DNA from: an uncultured Collinsella sp.
Lineage (GTDB): Bacteria; Actinomycetota; Coriobacteriia; Coriobacteriales; Coriobacteriaceae
Length of the DNA stretch: 48,860 bases
Direction of reading: 5' to 3'
Assembly (NCBI GenBank): GCA_958419975.1
Contig: CATZIG010000001.1
Span: 1-48,860, forward strand
Positions 23,943 to 32,963 of the stretch are shown here, in pieces (the stretch's first letter is position 1; every line of letters starts with the position of its first letter). Made by a program: the position numbers and the translations under genes. The notes beneath the pieces were generated by a model. The model did no database searches and was not told where the DNA came from. It saw nothing but the letters and a program-made list of their open reading frames with translations.

Positions 23943-24728
23943 ATGCAAACCACGCACATGGCGACCCCGGTACTGGAGGTCGCACATCTCGAAAAGGTAT
24001 ATGGAGCGCTGGGCAACGTGACCCGCGCGCTCAACGACGTCAGCTTTACCGTCAACCGCGGCGAATTTGTTGGCATCATGGGCGCTTCGGGCTCGGGCAA
24101 GTCGACGTTGCTCAACTGCGTGTCGACCATTGATAGCGCCACGAGTGGCACGATCCGCATCAACGGGCAGGACGTGACGCGCATGAAGCAGGCTAAGCTT
24201 TCGCAGTTCCGCCGCGAGGAGCTCGGCTTTATCTTCCAGGACTCCAACCTGCTCGATACGCTCACGGCACGCGAGAACATCGCCCTGCCGCTCACCATCG
24301 CCCGCACAAACTCGGCAGAGATCTCGACCCGCGTGCAGGATGTGGCAGCGCGCCTCTCCATCAGTCAGGTGCTCGACAAGTATCCCTACCAGATGTCCGG
24401 CGGTCAGCAGCAGCGCGTTGCCGCGGCCCGCGCGCTCGTCACCGACCCCACCATGATCATGGCCGACGAGCCCACCGGCGCCCTCGATTCTAAAAGCGCT
24501 CGTCTGCTGCTCGAGAGCCTGGAGGCCCTTAACCGCCGCCTACGCGCCACGGTGCTCATGGTCACGCACGACAGCTTTGCCGCCAGCTACACGAGCCGTG
24601 TGCTGTTTATCCGCGACGGCAAGATCTTCACCGAGCTGCGCCGCGGCGACACCGACCGCCGAGAGTTCTTCGACCGCATTATGGAGGTCGTTGCCATGAT
24701 GGGCGGTGAGGGCTCCGATGCTCTGTAA
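23943..24728 (+). CDS. ABC transporter ATP-binding protein, BceA/FtsE-like
   Basis: A 261-residue ATPase with Walker A GASGSGKST, signature QMSGGQQQR, Walker B MIMADEPTGALD and H-loop VTHD. The sequence is of the MacB/BceA/LolD class that works with FtsX-like permeases. It overlaps the permease gene by 11 nt. BceAB-type transporters confer resistance to cell-wall-targeting peptides, usually with a two-component system; none is adjacent here. AAAGGA before the ATG supports the start. Confidence 0.92.
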   Translation: MQTTHMATPVLEVAHLEKVYGALGNVTRALNDVSFTVNRGEFVGIMGASGSGKSTLLNCVSTIDSATSGTIRINGQDVTRMKQAKLSQFRREELGFIFQDSNLLDTLTARENIALPLTIARTNSAEISTRVQDVAARLSISQVLDKYPYQMSGGQQQRVAAARALVTDPTMIMADEPTGALDSKSARLLLESLEALNRRLRATVLMVTHDSFAASYTSRVLFIRDGKIFTELRRGDTDRREFFDRIMEVVAMMGGEGSDAL

Positions 24729-26919
24729 ACTCGCTTGGGGCAACGTCCGCCGTGCCGGCCGCGACTACCTCGTCTACCTTTTGACGCTCACCCTGGGCGT
24801 CACGGTCTTCTATGCCTTTAATACCATCTCGATGCAGGTCGACATCGCCGGAATTGATGAAGAGGGCTTGGCGCAGGTTATGGGCAGCATGCTCGGCGAC
24901 CTGACGTACTTTTTGGCCGGTGTCATGGCCTTTTTGATGGTGTACGCCAATAACTTCATCATGAAACGCCGCAAAAAGGAGTTTGGCCTGTACCAGGTGC
25001 TCGGCATGGGGCGCGGGCGCGTCGCCACGATCATGGCGCTCGAGACCGTGATCGTTTCGGTCGTGGCCTTTGCCGCCGGCATTGTGCTGGGTGTGGGACT
25101 CTCCCAGCTCATGACATTCTTTACGGCCTCGCTCTTTAAGACGCAGATCGCCAATTTCCACTTCTTTTTCTCGGTGCATGCGTTCAACCTGACCCTTGTC
25201 TGCATGCTCGTAATGTTTGTGCTCACGTTACTGCTGAACCTGCGCGCCGTTCGTCGTACCAAACTCATCGAGCTTATGGGTGCCGAGCGTCGCAACGAGA
25301 GCATCAAGACGCGCAACCCCTGGATCGCGATTGCCATCTTTGCCGTGGGCGTGGTGCTTGTGGGCGTGGCCTATTACCGTCTGCTACGTGATGGGTTCCC
25401 GCTAACCGCGACGGACAGCAAGCTGCAAGAGGCCATGAGTCAGTTTGGCATTACGACCGCTATGGTTACCGTGGGCACCTTTGCGCTGTTCTGGGGACTC
25501 TCGGGCATGCTTATCAAGCTGCTGCAGAGCCTGCGCAGCGTGTATTGGCGCGGCCTCAACATGTTTACCGTGCGCCAGCTTGCGGCCAAGGTCAACACGG
25601 TGTGCTTTTCGATGGGTGTCATCGCGATGATTCTGTTCCTCGCCATTACCTCGGTGACGTGCGGTATGTCGATCGCCAACGTGATGAACGAAAACCTGGA
25701 GCGCTATAACCCTGTTAACGTGTCTCAGACGTATGTCTATTACACGCCCGATACGCTCGACTACTACAAAGAGTATGTCAATCCGTCTGAGGCCGATCGC
25801 ATGGTGCTGGCCGATACAACGGTCGATTTGTACTCCGCATGGCACGGCAAGGGCAAGTCGGCGGACAACAACGACGAGACCGGCAAGAAGGTCAATATCG
25901 CCGATGTTGCCGGTGAGCATGTGCAGATCGATTCGTATCTGAGTTACCCGTTTGACGGTTCGAACCCTTCGGTGTCTGCGGGTGAGATGTGCAAGACCAT
26001 GGGCAAAAGGCTTCCCAAGGCGCTCGGGGGTAGCAATGCCGATACGATGGGTCTGTTTGTGACGCCGGCAAGCCAGTACAACAAACTGCGCCAGATGATG
26101 GGCGAGGAGCCGGTGAGCATTGGCCGCGACCAGTACCTGCTTACGTGTGATATGGGCGGTGAGCTGGGCGACCTGTACACCAAATACATGGCCGGCGACC
26201 ATACCCTTACCTTGGGCGGGCATGAGCTCAAGCCCGCAACCGATAAGTCGGACAAGGACACGGCGGCCATCGCCAACTCGGCGATGGGCAGTAATCCGGG
26301 TACCGTCGTCGTTGCCGACGAGCTGTTGTCCCAACTTAATCTGCAGCCGTATTCCAGTAGCCTGCTCGTTAATTACAAACAGGGGATGGATACGACCGAG
26401 GCAGACGAGAGCATTAAATACACTGTGCTCGACAATCTGCTCGTTGACGGCAAGGAGCCGGGGTCATGGGGAATCTTCATCACACGCTCCGAGATGTACA
26501 CGCAAGCAGCGCAAATGAACGGTCTTATTAGCTACCTAGCCATCTACATCGGCTTTGTATTGGTCGTTGCATGCGCGGCGATTCTGTCGATCCAGCAACT
26601 CTCCAACGTGGCCGACGGCAGCCGCAGCTATCGCGTGCTGGCGCAGATCGGCTGCGACGACCGTCAGATCCGCCATTCGGTGATGGCGCAGCAAGCGGTA
26701 TTCTTCCTGTTCCCGCTGGCAGTGGGCCTGGCGCACTCCTTTGTGGCACTTAAGGTGATCATCGAGCTGGTGAGCATTTTCGGAAATATGAGCATCGGCG
26801 GCACCGTGGGCCTCACCTGCGCAATCTTCCTGGCAGCATACGGTGGCTACTTCCTGGTGACCTACCTCATGAGCGCCGGCATGGTACAAGCTGCCATCGC
26901 TACCCGCTACAGCGAGTAA
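24718..26919 (+). CDS. ABC transporter permease, BceB/FtsX-like
   Basis: A 733-residue permease with an N-terminal membrane helix, an FtsX-type core with the conserved KEFGLYQVLGMGR segment, further helices to about residue 310, a large extracellular domain (about 320-600), and three C-terminal helices. This ten-helix layout with one long external domain is typical of BceB, where that domain senses the peptide. ATG 24718 is preferred over GTG 24706 because the core then begins directly with LAWGNVRRAGRDYLVYLLTL. It is followed by a strong terminator at 26957. Confidence 0.91.
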   Translation: MLCKLAWGNVRRAGRDYLVYLLTLTLGVTVFYAFNTISMQVDIAGIDEEGLAQVMGSMLGDLTYFLAGVMAFLMVYANNFIMKRRKKEFGLYQVLGMGRGRVATIMALETVIVSVVAFAAGIVLGVGLSQLMTFFTASLFKTQIANFHFFFSVHAFNLTLVCMLVMFVLTLLLNLRAVRRTKLIELMGAERRNESIKTRNPWIAIAIFAVGVVLVGVAYYRLLRDGFPLTATDSKLQEAMSQFGITTAMVTVGTFALFWGLSGMLIKLLQSLRSVYWRGLNMFTVRQLAAKVNTVCFSMGVIAMILFLAITSVTCGMSIANVMNENLERYNPVNVSQTYVYYTPDTLDYYKEYVNPSEADRMVLADTTVDLYSAWHGKGKSADNNDETGKKVNIADVAGEHVQIDSYLSYPFDGSNPSVSAGEMCKTMGKRLPKALGGSNADTMGLFVTPASQYNKLRQMMGEEPVSIGRDQYLLTCDMGGELGDLYTKYMAGDHTLTLGGHELKPATDKSDKDTAAIANSAMGSNPGTVVVADELLSQLNLQPYSSSLLVNYKQGMDTTEADESIKYTVLDNLLVDGKEPGSWGIFITRSEMYTQAAQMNGLISYLAIYIGFVLVVACAAILSIQQLSNVADGSRSYRVLAQIGCDDRQIRHSVMAQQAVFFLFPLAVGLAHSFVALKVIIELVSIFGNMSIGGTVGLTCAIFLAAYGGYFLVTYLMSAGMVQAAIATRYSE

Positions 26920-26956
26920 CAAGCGGGCAAAACGGTCGCAAAATCAGAGGCGTATG

Positions 26957-26997
26957 ACCGCCGCGAAGGGACCAGGGGCCCTTTCGCGGCGGTTTTT
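26957..26997 (+). terminator. Terminator after the BceAB-type operon
   Basis: ACCGCCGCGAAGGG pairs with CCCTTTCGCGGCGGT, followed by TTTT. Confidence 0.9.
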
Positions 26998-27020
26998 GCC
27001 AATCTGGTGCGTCTCAGATA

Positions 27021-27191
27021 CAAGTGAGTAGACTTGTTTGAACCTGCCGAGCACATCGCGACAAATGCTCAATAAAACCGCAGGTCAGAGCCGTGGCGTT
27101 TTAGGGTGTGCTTAGACTCCTGCAAAAAGCCTACTCACTTGGTTTTTCTGCTAGAAGACCGCCGCGAGGGAAGGCAACTCCCTTACGGCGG
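27021..27191. other. Intergenic stretch with a long-range inverted repeat and a hairpin
   Basis: CAAGTGAGTAG (27021-27031) and CTACTCACTTG (27131-27141) are perfect 11-bp arms 99 nt apart. A separate stem lies at 27159-27191 (CCGCCG...CGGCGG), resembling the terminator at 26957. No gene is seen in the 483-bp gap 26920-27402, which also contains a GGGGAC repeat (about 27206-27230), the 40-bp repeat and the 111-bp element. Confidence 0.45.
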
Positions 27192-27240
27192 TTTGGACGT
27201 TTGCCCAGATAGTCGTTGGGGACGTCCCCAACGGCTACCC

Positions 27241-27280
27241 AAGGAGTGTCCCAAACTGCCGGCAGAAAAGGAGCGTCCCT
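27241..27280 (-). repeat. 40-bp repeat, copy 3 (inverted)
   Basis: Reverse complement of the elements at 12878 and 14388. It lies 12 nt beyond the 111-bp element copy B, in the same relative order as at 12686-12916. Confidence 0.75.
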
Positions 27281-27292
27281 AACTGCCACATC

Positions 27293-27403
27293 AAACGAAA
27301 GGGCGCCGACCTTCTGGTCGCGCGCTTGAAGTTGAACGTCAGATTGTCCAAATGCGGCCCGCGCAGCGTCGAGCCGTTACGGCGTTTGGTAAAACCGCGT
27401 AAC
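27293..27403 (-). repeat. 111-bp dispersed 3' element, copy B
   Basis: Reverse complement of 12686-12796 with few changes. It begins at the stop codon of the DAHP synthase gene and reads in the same direction. The terminator-like stem is kept (GCGC-GACC-agaa-GGTC-GGCGC, then TTTCGTTT); the outer arms of copy A are absent. Confidence 0.75.
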
Positions 27404-28434
27404 TAAATCCGTTCCGCGATCTCGTGGATGAGGTAATCGGTCTTTTCCCAGCCTAGGCACGGGTCGGTGATGGACTTGCCAAAGACGCCGCCATCGACCG
27501 GCTGGTTACCGTCCTCCAGGTAGGACTCGATCATAAAGCCCTTGACCAGCTTGGAGATGGACTCGTTGCGGCGGCAGCTGTCGAGCACCTCTTTGCAAAT
27601 ACGGTACTGCTCCAGCGGGCGCTTGCCCGAGTTGTCGTGGTTGCAGTCGATGACCGCCGCCGGGTTGGCGTAGCCGGCATGCTCGGTATAGCGCTCGGCC
27701 AGGCGCTCCAGGTGCTCGTAGTGGTAATTGGGGTAGGTGCGCCCATCGAGACCGATATAGCCACGCATAACGGCGTGCGCGAGCGGATTGCCGTCGCATT
27801 CAACCTCCCAATTGCGGAAGATAAAGCTCTGATGTGCCTGCGCGGCGTAGATGGAGTTGAGCATAACAGTGGTAGAGCCGGCGGTGGGATTCTTCATGCC
27901 GACGGGTACCGAAATGCCGCTCGACACCAGACGGTGCTCCTGGTTCTCGACCGAGCGTGCGCCCACGGCAACATAGCTCAGCAGGTCAACGAGGTACTGG
28001 TAGTTGGACGGATAGAGCATCTCGTCGGCGGTGAAGAAGCCCGTTTCCTTAATAACGCGCAGGTGCATATGGCGGATGGCCTTGACGCCCTCGAGCAGGT
28101 CGTCGGGAGCCTCGGGGTTGGGGTTGTGCAGAAGACCCTTGTAACCGGTGCCCTTGGTACGCGGCTTATTGGTGTAGACGCGCGGAATGATGATGAGCTT
28201 GTCCTTGACCTCCTCGGCGGTCTTGGCCAGTCGGTTCATGTACTCAAGTACCGAGTCCTCGCGGTCGGCAGAGCACGGGCCGATGATGAGCACCTTGCGT
28301 GCGTCCTCGCCGGTAAAGACTTTGGCGACCTCGGCGTCAAATGCCTGCTTTTTGGCGGTAAGCTCGGCAGAAAGCGGCATTTCCTCGCGGATCTCCATGG
28401 GGATCGGCAACTTGCGTTTGAATTCCATGGCCAT
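27403..28434 (-). CDS. 3-deoxy-7-phosphoheptulonate (DAHP) synthase, class I
   Basis: A 343-residue AroF/AroG/AroH-type enzyme condensing PEP with erythrose-4-phosphate, the entry step of aromatic amino acid synthesis. Family segments include VLIIGPCSADRED, PRVYTNKPRTKGTGYKG, GARSVENQEHR, VGMKNPTAG and IDCNHDNSGK. Length is that of the E. coli isoenzymes (about 350). It appears monocistronic with no other shikimate gene nearby. GGAGG 5 nt before the ATG supports the start. No leader peptide or attenuator was recognised upstream. Confidence 0.94.
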   Translation of the reverse strand: MAMEFKRKLPIPMEIREEMPLSAELTAKKQAFDAEVAKVFTGEDARKVLIIGPCSADREDSVLEYMNRLAKTAEEVKDKLIIIPRVYTNKPRTKGTGYKGLLHNPNPEAPDDLLEGVKAIRHMHLRVIKETGFFTADEMLYPSNYQYLVDLLSYVAVGARSVENQEHRLVSSGISVPVGMKNPTAGSTTVMLNSIYAAQAHQSFIFRNWEVECDGNPLAHAVMRGYIGLDGRTYPNYHYEHLERLAERYTEHAGYANPAAVIDCNHDNSGKRPLEQYRICKEVLDSCRRNESISKLVKGFMIESYLEDGNQPVDGGVFGKSITDPCLGWEKTDYLIHEIAERI

Positions 28435-28531
28435 AGGGGCCTCCTCAATCTATAGAAAGAGCAATAAGCGTATTGTCGAATGCTCGGCATTATCCGCTGT
28501 CGCACGCTAAAGTGCAAGTCCTTGTCACCCC

Positions 28532-28572
28532 AAAACCTGCCAAAAAGGGACAGGTTTATTTTGGCAGGTTTT
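28532..28572. promoter_or_regulatory. Perfect 14-bp inverted repeat between the ABC exporter and the DAHP synthase gene
   Basis: AAAACCTGCCAAAA (28532-28545) and TTTTGGCAGGTTTT (28559-28572) flank a loop AGGGACAGGTTTA that resembles the loop of the terminator at 20062. No gene is seen in the 306-bp gap 28435-28740; the exporter terminator also lies in it. Confidence 0.6.
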
Positions 28573-28673
28573 ATCTGGGCAAACGTCAGCTGGCCCTGGA
28601 ATGGAATGATGCCACGTGGCTTGGAAGGGGCTGCCAATCAGGTCCCAGGGGAGGCGGTTTGAGGCCGCAGAAC

Positions 28674-28709
28674 GAAAAACGGGGGCGCAGGTTGTCCTGC
28701 GCCCCCGTT
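28674..28709 (-). terminator. Terminator of the MarR-ABC exporter operon
   Basis: On the minus strand AACGGGGGCGCAGG and CCTGCGCCCCCGTT form a 14-bp stem with a 4-nt loop, followed by TTTCG, about 30 nt past the last stop. Confidence 0.88.
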
Positions 28710-28740
28710 CTCGGGCGTTATTCGTTCCCTGCGGCAGAAT

Positions 28741-30597
28741 TTACGCCGCCTCGTCGAACTGCGAGTTGTACAGGTCGGCGTAGAAGCCACCCTGGGCGAG
28801 CAACTCGTCGTGTGTGCCCTTCTCGACGATGTCGCCGTCGCGGATCACCAAGATCACGTCGGCGTTGCGAATCGTGGACAGGCGATGTGCGATAACAAAG
28901 CTGGTGCGGCCTTGCATCAGCGCATCCATGGCACGCTGAATAAGCTCCTCGGTACGAGTGTCAACGTTGGAGGTCGCCTCGTCGAGAATCAGCGCCGGGC
29001 GGTCGGCCAAAATGGCACGGGCGATGGTCACGAGCTGGCGCTGACCCTGCGACAGGTTAGTGCCCTCCTCGTTGATCATAAAGTCGTAGCCGCCGGCGAG
29101 TGTATGGATAAAGTGGTCGCAGCGTGCGGCACGTGCAGCGGCTTCGACCTCGGCATCGCTCGCATCGGGGCGTCCGTAACGGATGTTCTCGCGGATGGTA
29201 CCGTTAAACATCCAGGTGTCCTGCAGCACCATGGCAAACTCGCCGCGCAGCGCCGCGCGGTCCCAGTCGCGCACGTCGACGCCCTCGACGCGCAGCGAAC
29301 CGCCGTCCACATCGTAGAAGCGCTGCAGCAGCTTAATGAGCGTGGTCTTGCCGGCGCCGGTGGGGCCGACGATGGCGATGGTCTGGCCGGGCTGCGCCTC
29401 GCAGCTAAAGTCGTGGATGATGGTCTTGTCGGGCGTGTAGCCAAACTTGACATGGTCAAACTCCACGTGACCGGGGCGCTTCTCGGGGATCTGCGCGTCG
29501 GCCTTCTGCTCCTCTTCGGGCGCGGCCAGGAACTCAAAGACGCGCTCGGTGGCAGCTGCCATCGACTGCATCGTGTTGCTCACGTTGCCCAGCTGCTGCA
29601 CCGGCTGCGTAAAGTTGCGCACGTACTGAATGAAGCTCTGAATATCGCCGGGCGTGGCATTGCCGGTCAGCGCGAGCTGCGCGCCCACTACGACAACGCC
29701 CACGTAACCCATGTTGCCCACCAGGCTCATAAGCGGCATCATCAGGCCCGACAGGAACTGCGAGCGCCAGCCACTAATAAACAGGCGGTCGTTTTGACGG
29801 TCGAACTCCTCGATCGAGGCTTCGGCGCGGTCGAACACCTGAATGACGTTCTGGCCGGCAAAGTCCTCCTCGATAATGCCGTTGACGGTACCCAGGACCT
29901 GCTGCTGCTCGCGGAAGTACGGCTGCGAGAAGTGAATCATCACCATCAAGATAATCGCGGCGGCCGGCAGCGTGAGCACGGTGACGCCGGTGAGCGGCAG
30001 GCTGATCGACAGCATCATGACGAGGACGCCGATAATCTGCGTGACGGACGTAATAAGCTGCGTCACGCTCTGGTTGAGCGACTGGCCGAGCGTATCGACG
30101 TCGTTGGTGATGCGGCTGAGCACGTCGCCCTTGCTGTGGCCGTTGAAGTAACTCATCGGAACGACAGCGATCTTGGCGGCGATTTCCTTGCGCATGCGAT
30201 AACAAATCTTTTGCGTGACGCCGGTCATGAGCCAGCCTTGGATCAGGCTGCAGACAGAGCTCGCCAGATACAGACAGAGCAAAAAGCCGAGCGTCTTGGC
30301 GATCCAGTCAAAGTCGACATCGCCGGTGCCGTTGACCTTGGCGACCAGGCCTTCGAACAGTTTGGTGGTGACCTGGCCGAGCACCTTGGGCCCCACAATG
30401 TTAAAGATGACCGAGCACACGGCAAAGGCGACGGCGGCAAACACGGCAATCTTGTGCTGACCGATATAGCCAAGCAGCTGCCTCATGGTGCCCTTAAAGT
30501 CCTTGGCCTTTTCGCCGCGACGCATGCCGCCCATGCGGCCCATGGGACCACGCTGGCGGGTGGGCTTGGGAATCTGAGTCTTGGTCTCGTCTGCCAT
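28741..30597 (-). CDS. ABC exporter subunit with a canonical ATP site
   Basis: A 618-residue fused exporter half-transporter: six membrane helices (about 45-345) then an ATPase domain with Walker A GPTGAGKTT, signature LSQGQRQ, Walker B LILDEATSNVD and H-loop AHRLSTI, all consensus. The Arg/Gly-rich N-terminus is cytoplasmic. It overlaps the upstream subunit gene (30597), and the two should form a heterodimer in which this subunit supplies the catalytic glutamate. Drug, lipid or peptide export is possible; the substrate is not visible. The upstream MarR gene suggests induction by the substrate. Confidence 0.92.
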   Translation of the reverse strand: MADETKTQIPKPTRQRGPMGRMGGMRRGEKAKDFKGTMRQLLGYIGQHKIAVFAAVAFAVCSVIFNIVGPKVLGQVTTKLFEGLVAKVNGTGDVDFDWIAKTLGFLLCLYLASSVCSLIQGWLMTGVTQKICYRMRKEIAAKIAVVPMSYFNGHSKGDVLSRITNDVDTLGQSLNQSVTQLITSVTQIIGVLVMMLSISLPLTGVTVLTLPAAAIILMVMIHFSQPYFREQQQVLGTVNGIIEEDFAGQNVIQVFDRAEASIEEFDRQNDRLFISGWRSQFLSGLMMPLMSLVGNMGYVGVVVVGAQLALTGNATPGDIQSFIQYVRNFTQPVQQLGNVSNTMQSMAAATERVFEFLAAPEEEQKADAQIPEKRPGHVEFDHVKFGYTPDKTIIHDFSCEAQPGQTIAIVGPTGAGKTTLIKLLQRFYDVDGGSLRVEGVDVRDWDRAALRGEFAMVLQDTWMFNGTIRENIRYGRPDASDAEVEAAARAARCDHFIHTLAGGYDFMINEEGTNLSQGQRQLVTIARAILADRPALILDEATSNVDTRTEELIQRAMDALMQGRTSFVIAHRLSTIRNADVILVIRDGDIVEKGTHDELLAQGGFYADLYNSQFDEAA

Positions 30598-32963
30598 TAG
30601 CGCTCGCCTCCTTCCGTGACGGCTGCAATTTCTTCTTGGGTAAGCCCCAGCTCCTCGGCGGAAAGCTGCGACTGTGCGATCTCCAGGTACGGCGGGCAGC
30701 TGCGCAGCAGCTCCTCGTGCGTACCGGTGCCCACCACGTGGCCGTCGTCGAGCACGATAATCTGGTCGGCGTGCATGATGGTCGCGATGCGCTGGGCCAC
30801 GACCACGAGTGCGGCGTCGGTAACGTTTTTGGCCAGCTCCTCGCGCAGGCGCGCGTCGGTCTTGTAGTCGAGGGCACTAAACGAGTCATCGAACACCACA
30901 ACCTCGGGCTTTTTGGCCAATGCGCGGGCGATGGCCAAGCGCTGGCGCTGACCACCCGAGACATTGGAGCCTCCCTGGCTGATGGGGGAGTCGTAGCCGC
31001 CCTCGCGCTCGGCGATAAAGTCCTCGGCCTGGGCGATGCGTGCCGCCCGGTGCATGTCATCATCGCTCACCATGTCGCCGGCAAACTTGAGGTTGCTCTC
31101 GACGGTGCCCGAGAACAGGCGACCCTGCTGCGGGATATAACCAATACGGCGACGCAGCTCGGAAAGGGTCATGTCGCGCACGTCGATACCGTCGAGCGAA
31201 ATGCTGCCGCCCGTGACGTCGTACAGGCGCGGAATCAACTGCACGAGCGTGGACTTGCCCGAGCCTGTGGAGCCAATGATGCCGAGCATCTGACCGGCAT
31301 GCGTGGTGAAGTTCACGCCGCTGATGACGTCGGCACGGGCATCGGGATACTGGAAGCTCACGTCGCGGAAGGTGAGCTCACCGCGCGGCGCGCTGGCAGC
31401 AGGCAGTTTGGGCGAGGCAGGGTCGTTGATGCTCGTGGGGCAGGTGATGACCTCTTCCACGCGCTCGGCTGCGACCTCGGCGCGGGGCAGGATGACCGAA
31501 ACCATGGTGAGGATCATAAACGCCATGACGATTTGCATGGTGTAGGAGATGAACGCCATCATGTTGCCGACCTGCATCACGCCGTTGGACACGCCCTGCG
31601 CGCCAAACCAGACGATAAGCACGGTGATGCAGTTCATGACGAGCATCATGAGCGGCATCATAAAGCTCATGGCGCGGTTGGTGTAGAGCTGCGTGGTCAT
31701 CAGGTCGAGCGAAGCCTTGTTAAAACGCTCGAGCTCATGCTCCTCGCGGTTGAACGAGCGGATAGGCATAAGGCCGTCGAGCAGCTCGCGGGCGGTAAGG
31801 TTCACGCGGTCCACAAAGCTCTGCATCTTTTTGAACTTGGGCATGGTGAGGCCCATGAGCACGCCGACAACGGCCGAAACCGCGATGATGGCCACGGCGA
31901 TGGTCCACTCCAGGCCGGTGTGGTTAGCCAGGACACGCATGACAGCGACGATGCCCATGACGGGGGCCATCAGGCACATGCGGATAAACAGGGTTGCGGC
32001 CATCTGGATCTGCTGAATGTCGTTGGTGCAGCGGGTGATGAGCGAGGCCTGGCTAAACTTGCCCACCTCGGCCGGCGAGAAGTGCATAACCTTGTCGAAG
32101 GTCTCGCGGCGCAGGTCGCGGGCGATGGAGCAGGCGGTGCGCGAAGCCACGGCACCGGTCAGGATGGTGGCGACGAGCGACACCAGGCACAGGCCAAACA
32201 TCGTGGTCGCCATGCGGCTCAGGTAAGCGTTCTGCACGTCGGCGGGGTCGATGCCCTGCGCTTTGTACTCTTCTTGTACGTAGGTCACGGCGCGCTGGGT
32301 CACGATGGAGCCCGACATGGAGCCCATTTTGTCTGCCATATCGTTGGCGCCCTCGACGAGCTTGCCCTGGTCGATTAGGCCGCCTTCAACGCCCAGGCGC
32401 AGGCTCTTCATGGTGATCTTGCCGCCGTCGGCGTCGATCTGCTTTTGCATGCTCTGCGCGGCTGCGGCCTTCTGCTGCATCTCGGCGAGTTGCTCGGGCG
32501 TCATGGCAGCCATCTGCTCGGGGGTGGGCATGGCCTGGGCAGCGTTGTTGTCTTTCTCGCTGGACGAGCCCATCATGTCGCCCATGGAGTTGGCGTCAAT
32601 GCCCTGGTCGAGCGAAAGGACGACAGTCTCGGGCAGGCTCATAATGTCGGCAATCTTGCCTCCATCGGCACGCTCTTCCTCGGTGCCCTTGTACGTTCGA
32701 ATGCCGTTTTTGTCAGCCTTGCTAAACACGGCCTCCACAGCCTTGGCGTCCTTGGCGCTCATAAAGAGTTCGAGGTCGTCGAGCGATTCGGCGCGAATGG
32801 TGTCGGGCACGGGCGAGGCGATGCCGCCTTGCTGCACACCCACGTCGACGATGTCGCTCATATAGGTAGGCAGCGCCAGATCGGCGTTGCAGCTGATTAC
32901 GATAAGCACGATAGCTGCGAACAGTGCCAGGACATGCTTTTTAAAGAGCTTGAGAATCCTCAC
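30597..32963 (-). CDS. ABC exporter subunit with degenerate ATP site and large external insertion
   Basis: A 788-residue half-transporter, about 200 longer than usual. Helix 1 (about 8-30) is followed by a 200-residue insertion (about 45-250) before helix 2 (253-273); this part is polar and Met/Ala/Gln-rich with PEQMAAMTPEQLAEMQQK, probably helical and outside the membrane. The ATPase domain has Walker A GSTGSGKS (564-571) and signature NVSGGQRQR, but Walker B is FDDSFSALD (D693 where Glu is usual) and the H-loop His is Gln (Q724 in VAQRIATI). One degenerate site is typical of heterodimeric exporters. It overlaps MarR upstream and the partner downstream by a few bases. Confidence 0.92.
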   Translation of the reverse strand: MRILKLFKKHVLALFAAIVLIVISCNADLALPTYMSDIVDVGVQQGGIASPVPDTIRAESLDDLELFMSAKDAKAVEAVFSKADKNGIRTYKGTEEERADGGKIADIMSLPETVVLSLDQGIDANSMGDMMGSSSEKDNNAAQAMPTPEQMAAMTPEQLAEMQQKAAAAQSMQKQIDADGGKITMKSLRLGVEGGLIDQGKLVEGANDMADKMGSMSGSIVTQRAVTYVQEEYKAQGIDPADVQNAYLSRMATTMFGLCLVSLVATILTGAVASRTACSIARDLRRETFDKVMHFSPAEVGKFSQASLITRCTNDIQQIQMAATLFIRMCLMAPVMGIVAVMRVLANHTGLEWTIAVAIIAVSAVVGVLMGLTMPKFKKMQSFVDRVNLTARELLDGLMPIRSFNREEHELERFNKASLDLMTTQLYTNRAMSFMMPLMMLVMNCITVLIVWFGAQGVSNGVMQVGNMMAFISYTMQIVMAFMILTMVSVILPRAEVAAERVEEVITCPTSINDPASPKLPAASAPRGELTFRDVSFQYPDARADVISGVNFTTHAGQMLGIIGSTGSGKSTLVQLIPRLYDVTGGSISLDGIDVRDMTLSELRRRIGYIPQQGRLFSGTVESNLKFAGDMVSDDDMHRAARIAQAEDFIAEREGGYDSPISQGGSNVSGGQRQRLAIARALAKKPEVVVFDDSFSALDYKTDARLREELAKNVTDAALVVVAQRIATIMHADQIIVLDDGHVVGTGTHEELLRSCPPYLEIAQSQLSAEELGLTQEEIAAVTEGGER

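Noticed and set aside
23795..24361. N-terminal extension of the Nudix-Vsr frame across the divergent ABC ATPase gene
   Set aside because: The extension has no ribosome site, overlaps the start of a well-supported gene on the other strand, and shows no conserved sequence; a TTG start at 23794 after GAGAGGA is preferred.
28810..32378. Long plus-strand frames opposite the ABC exporter genes
   Set aside because: Their His/Asp/Val-rich translations are antisense to two clear ABC transporters.
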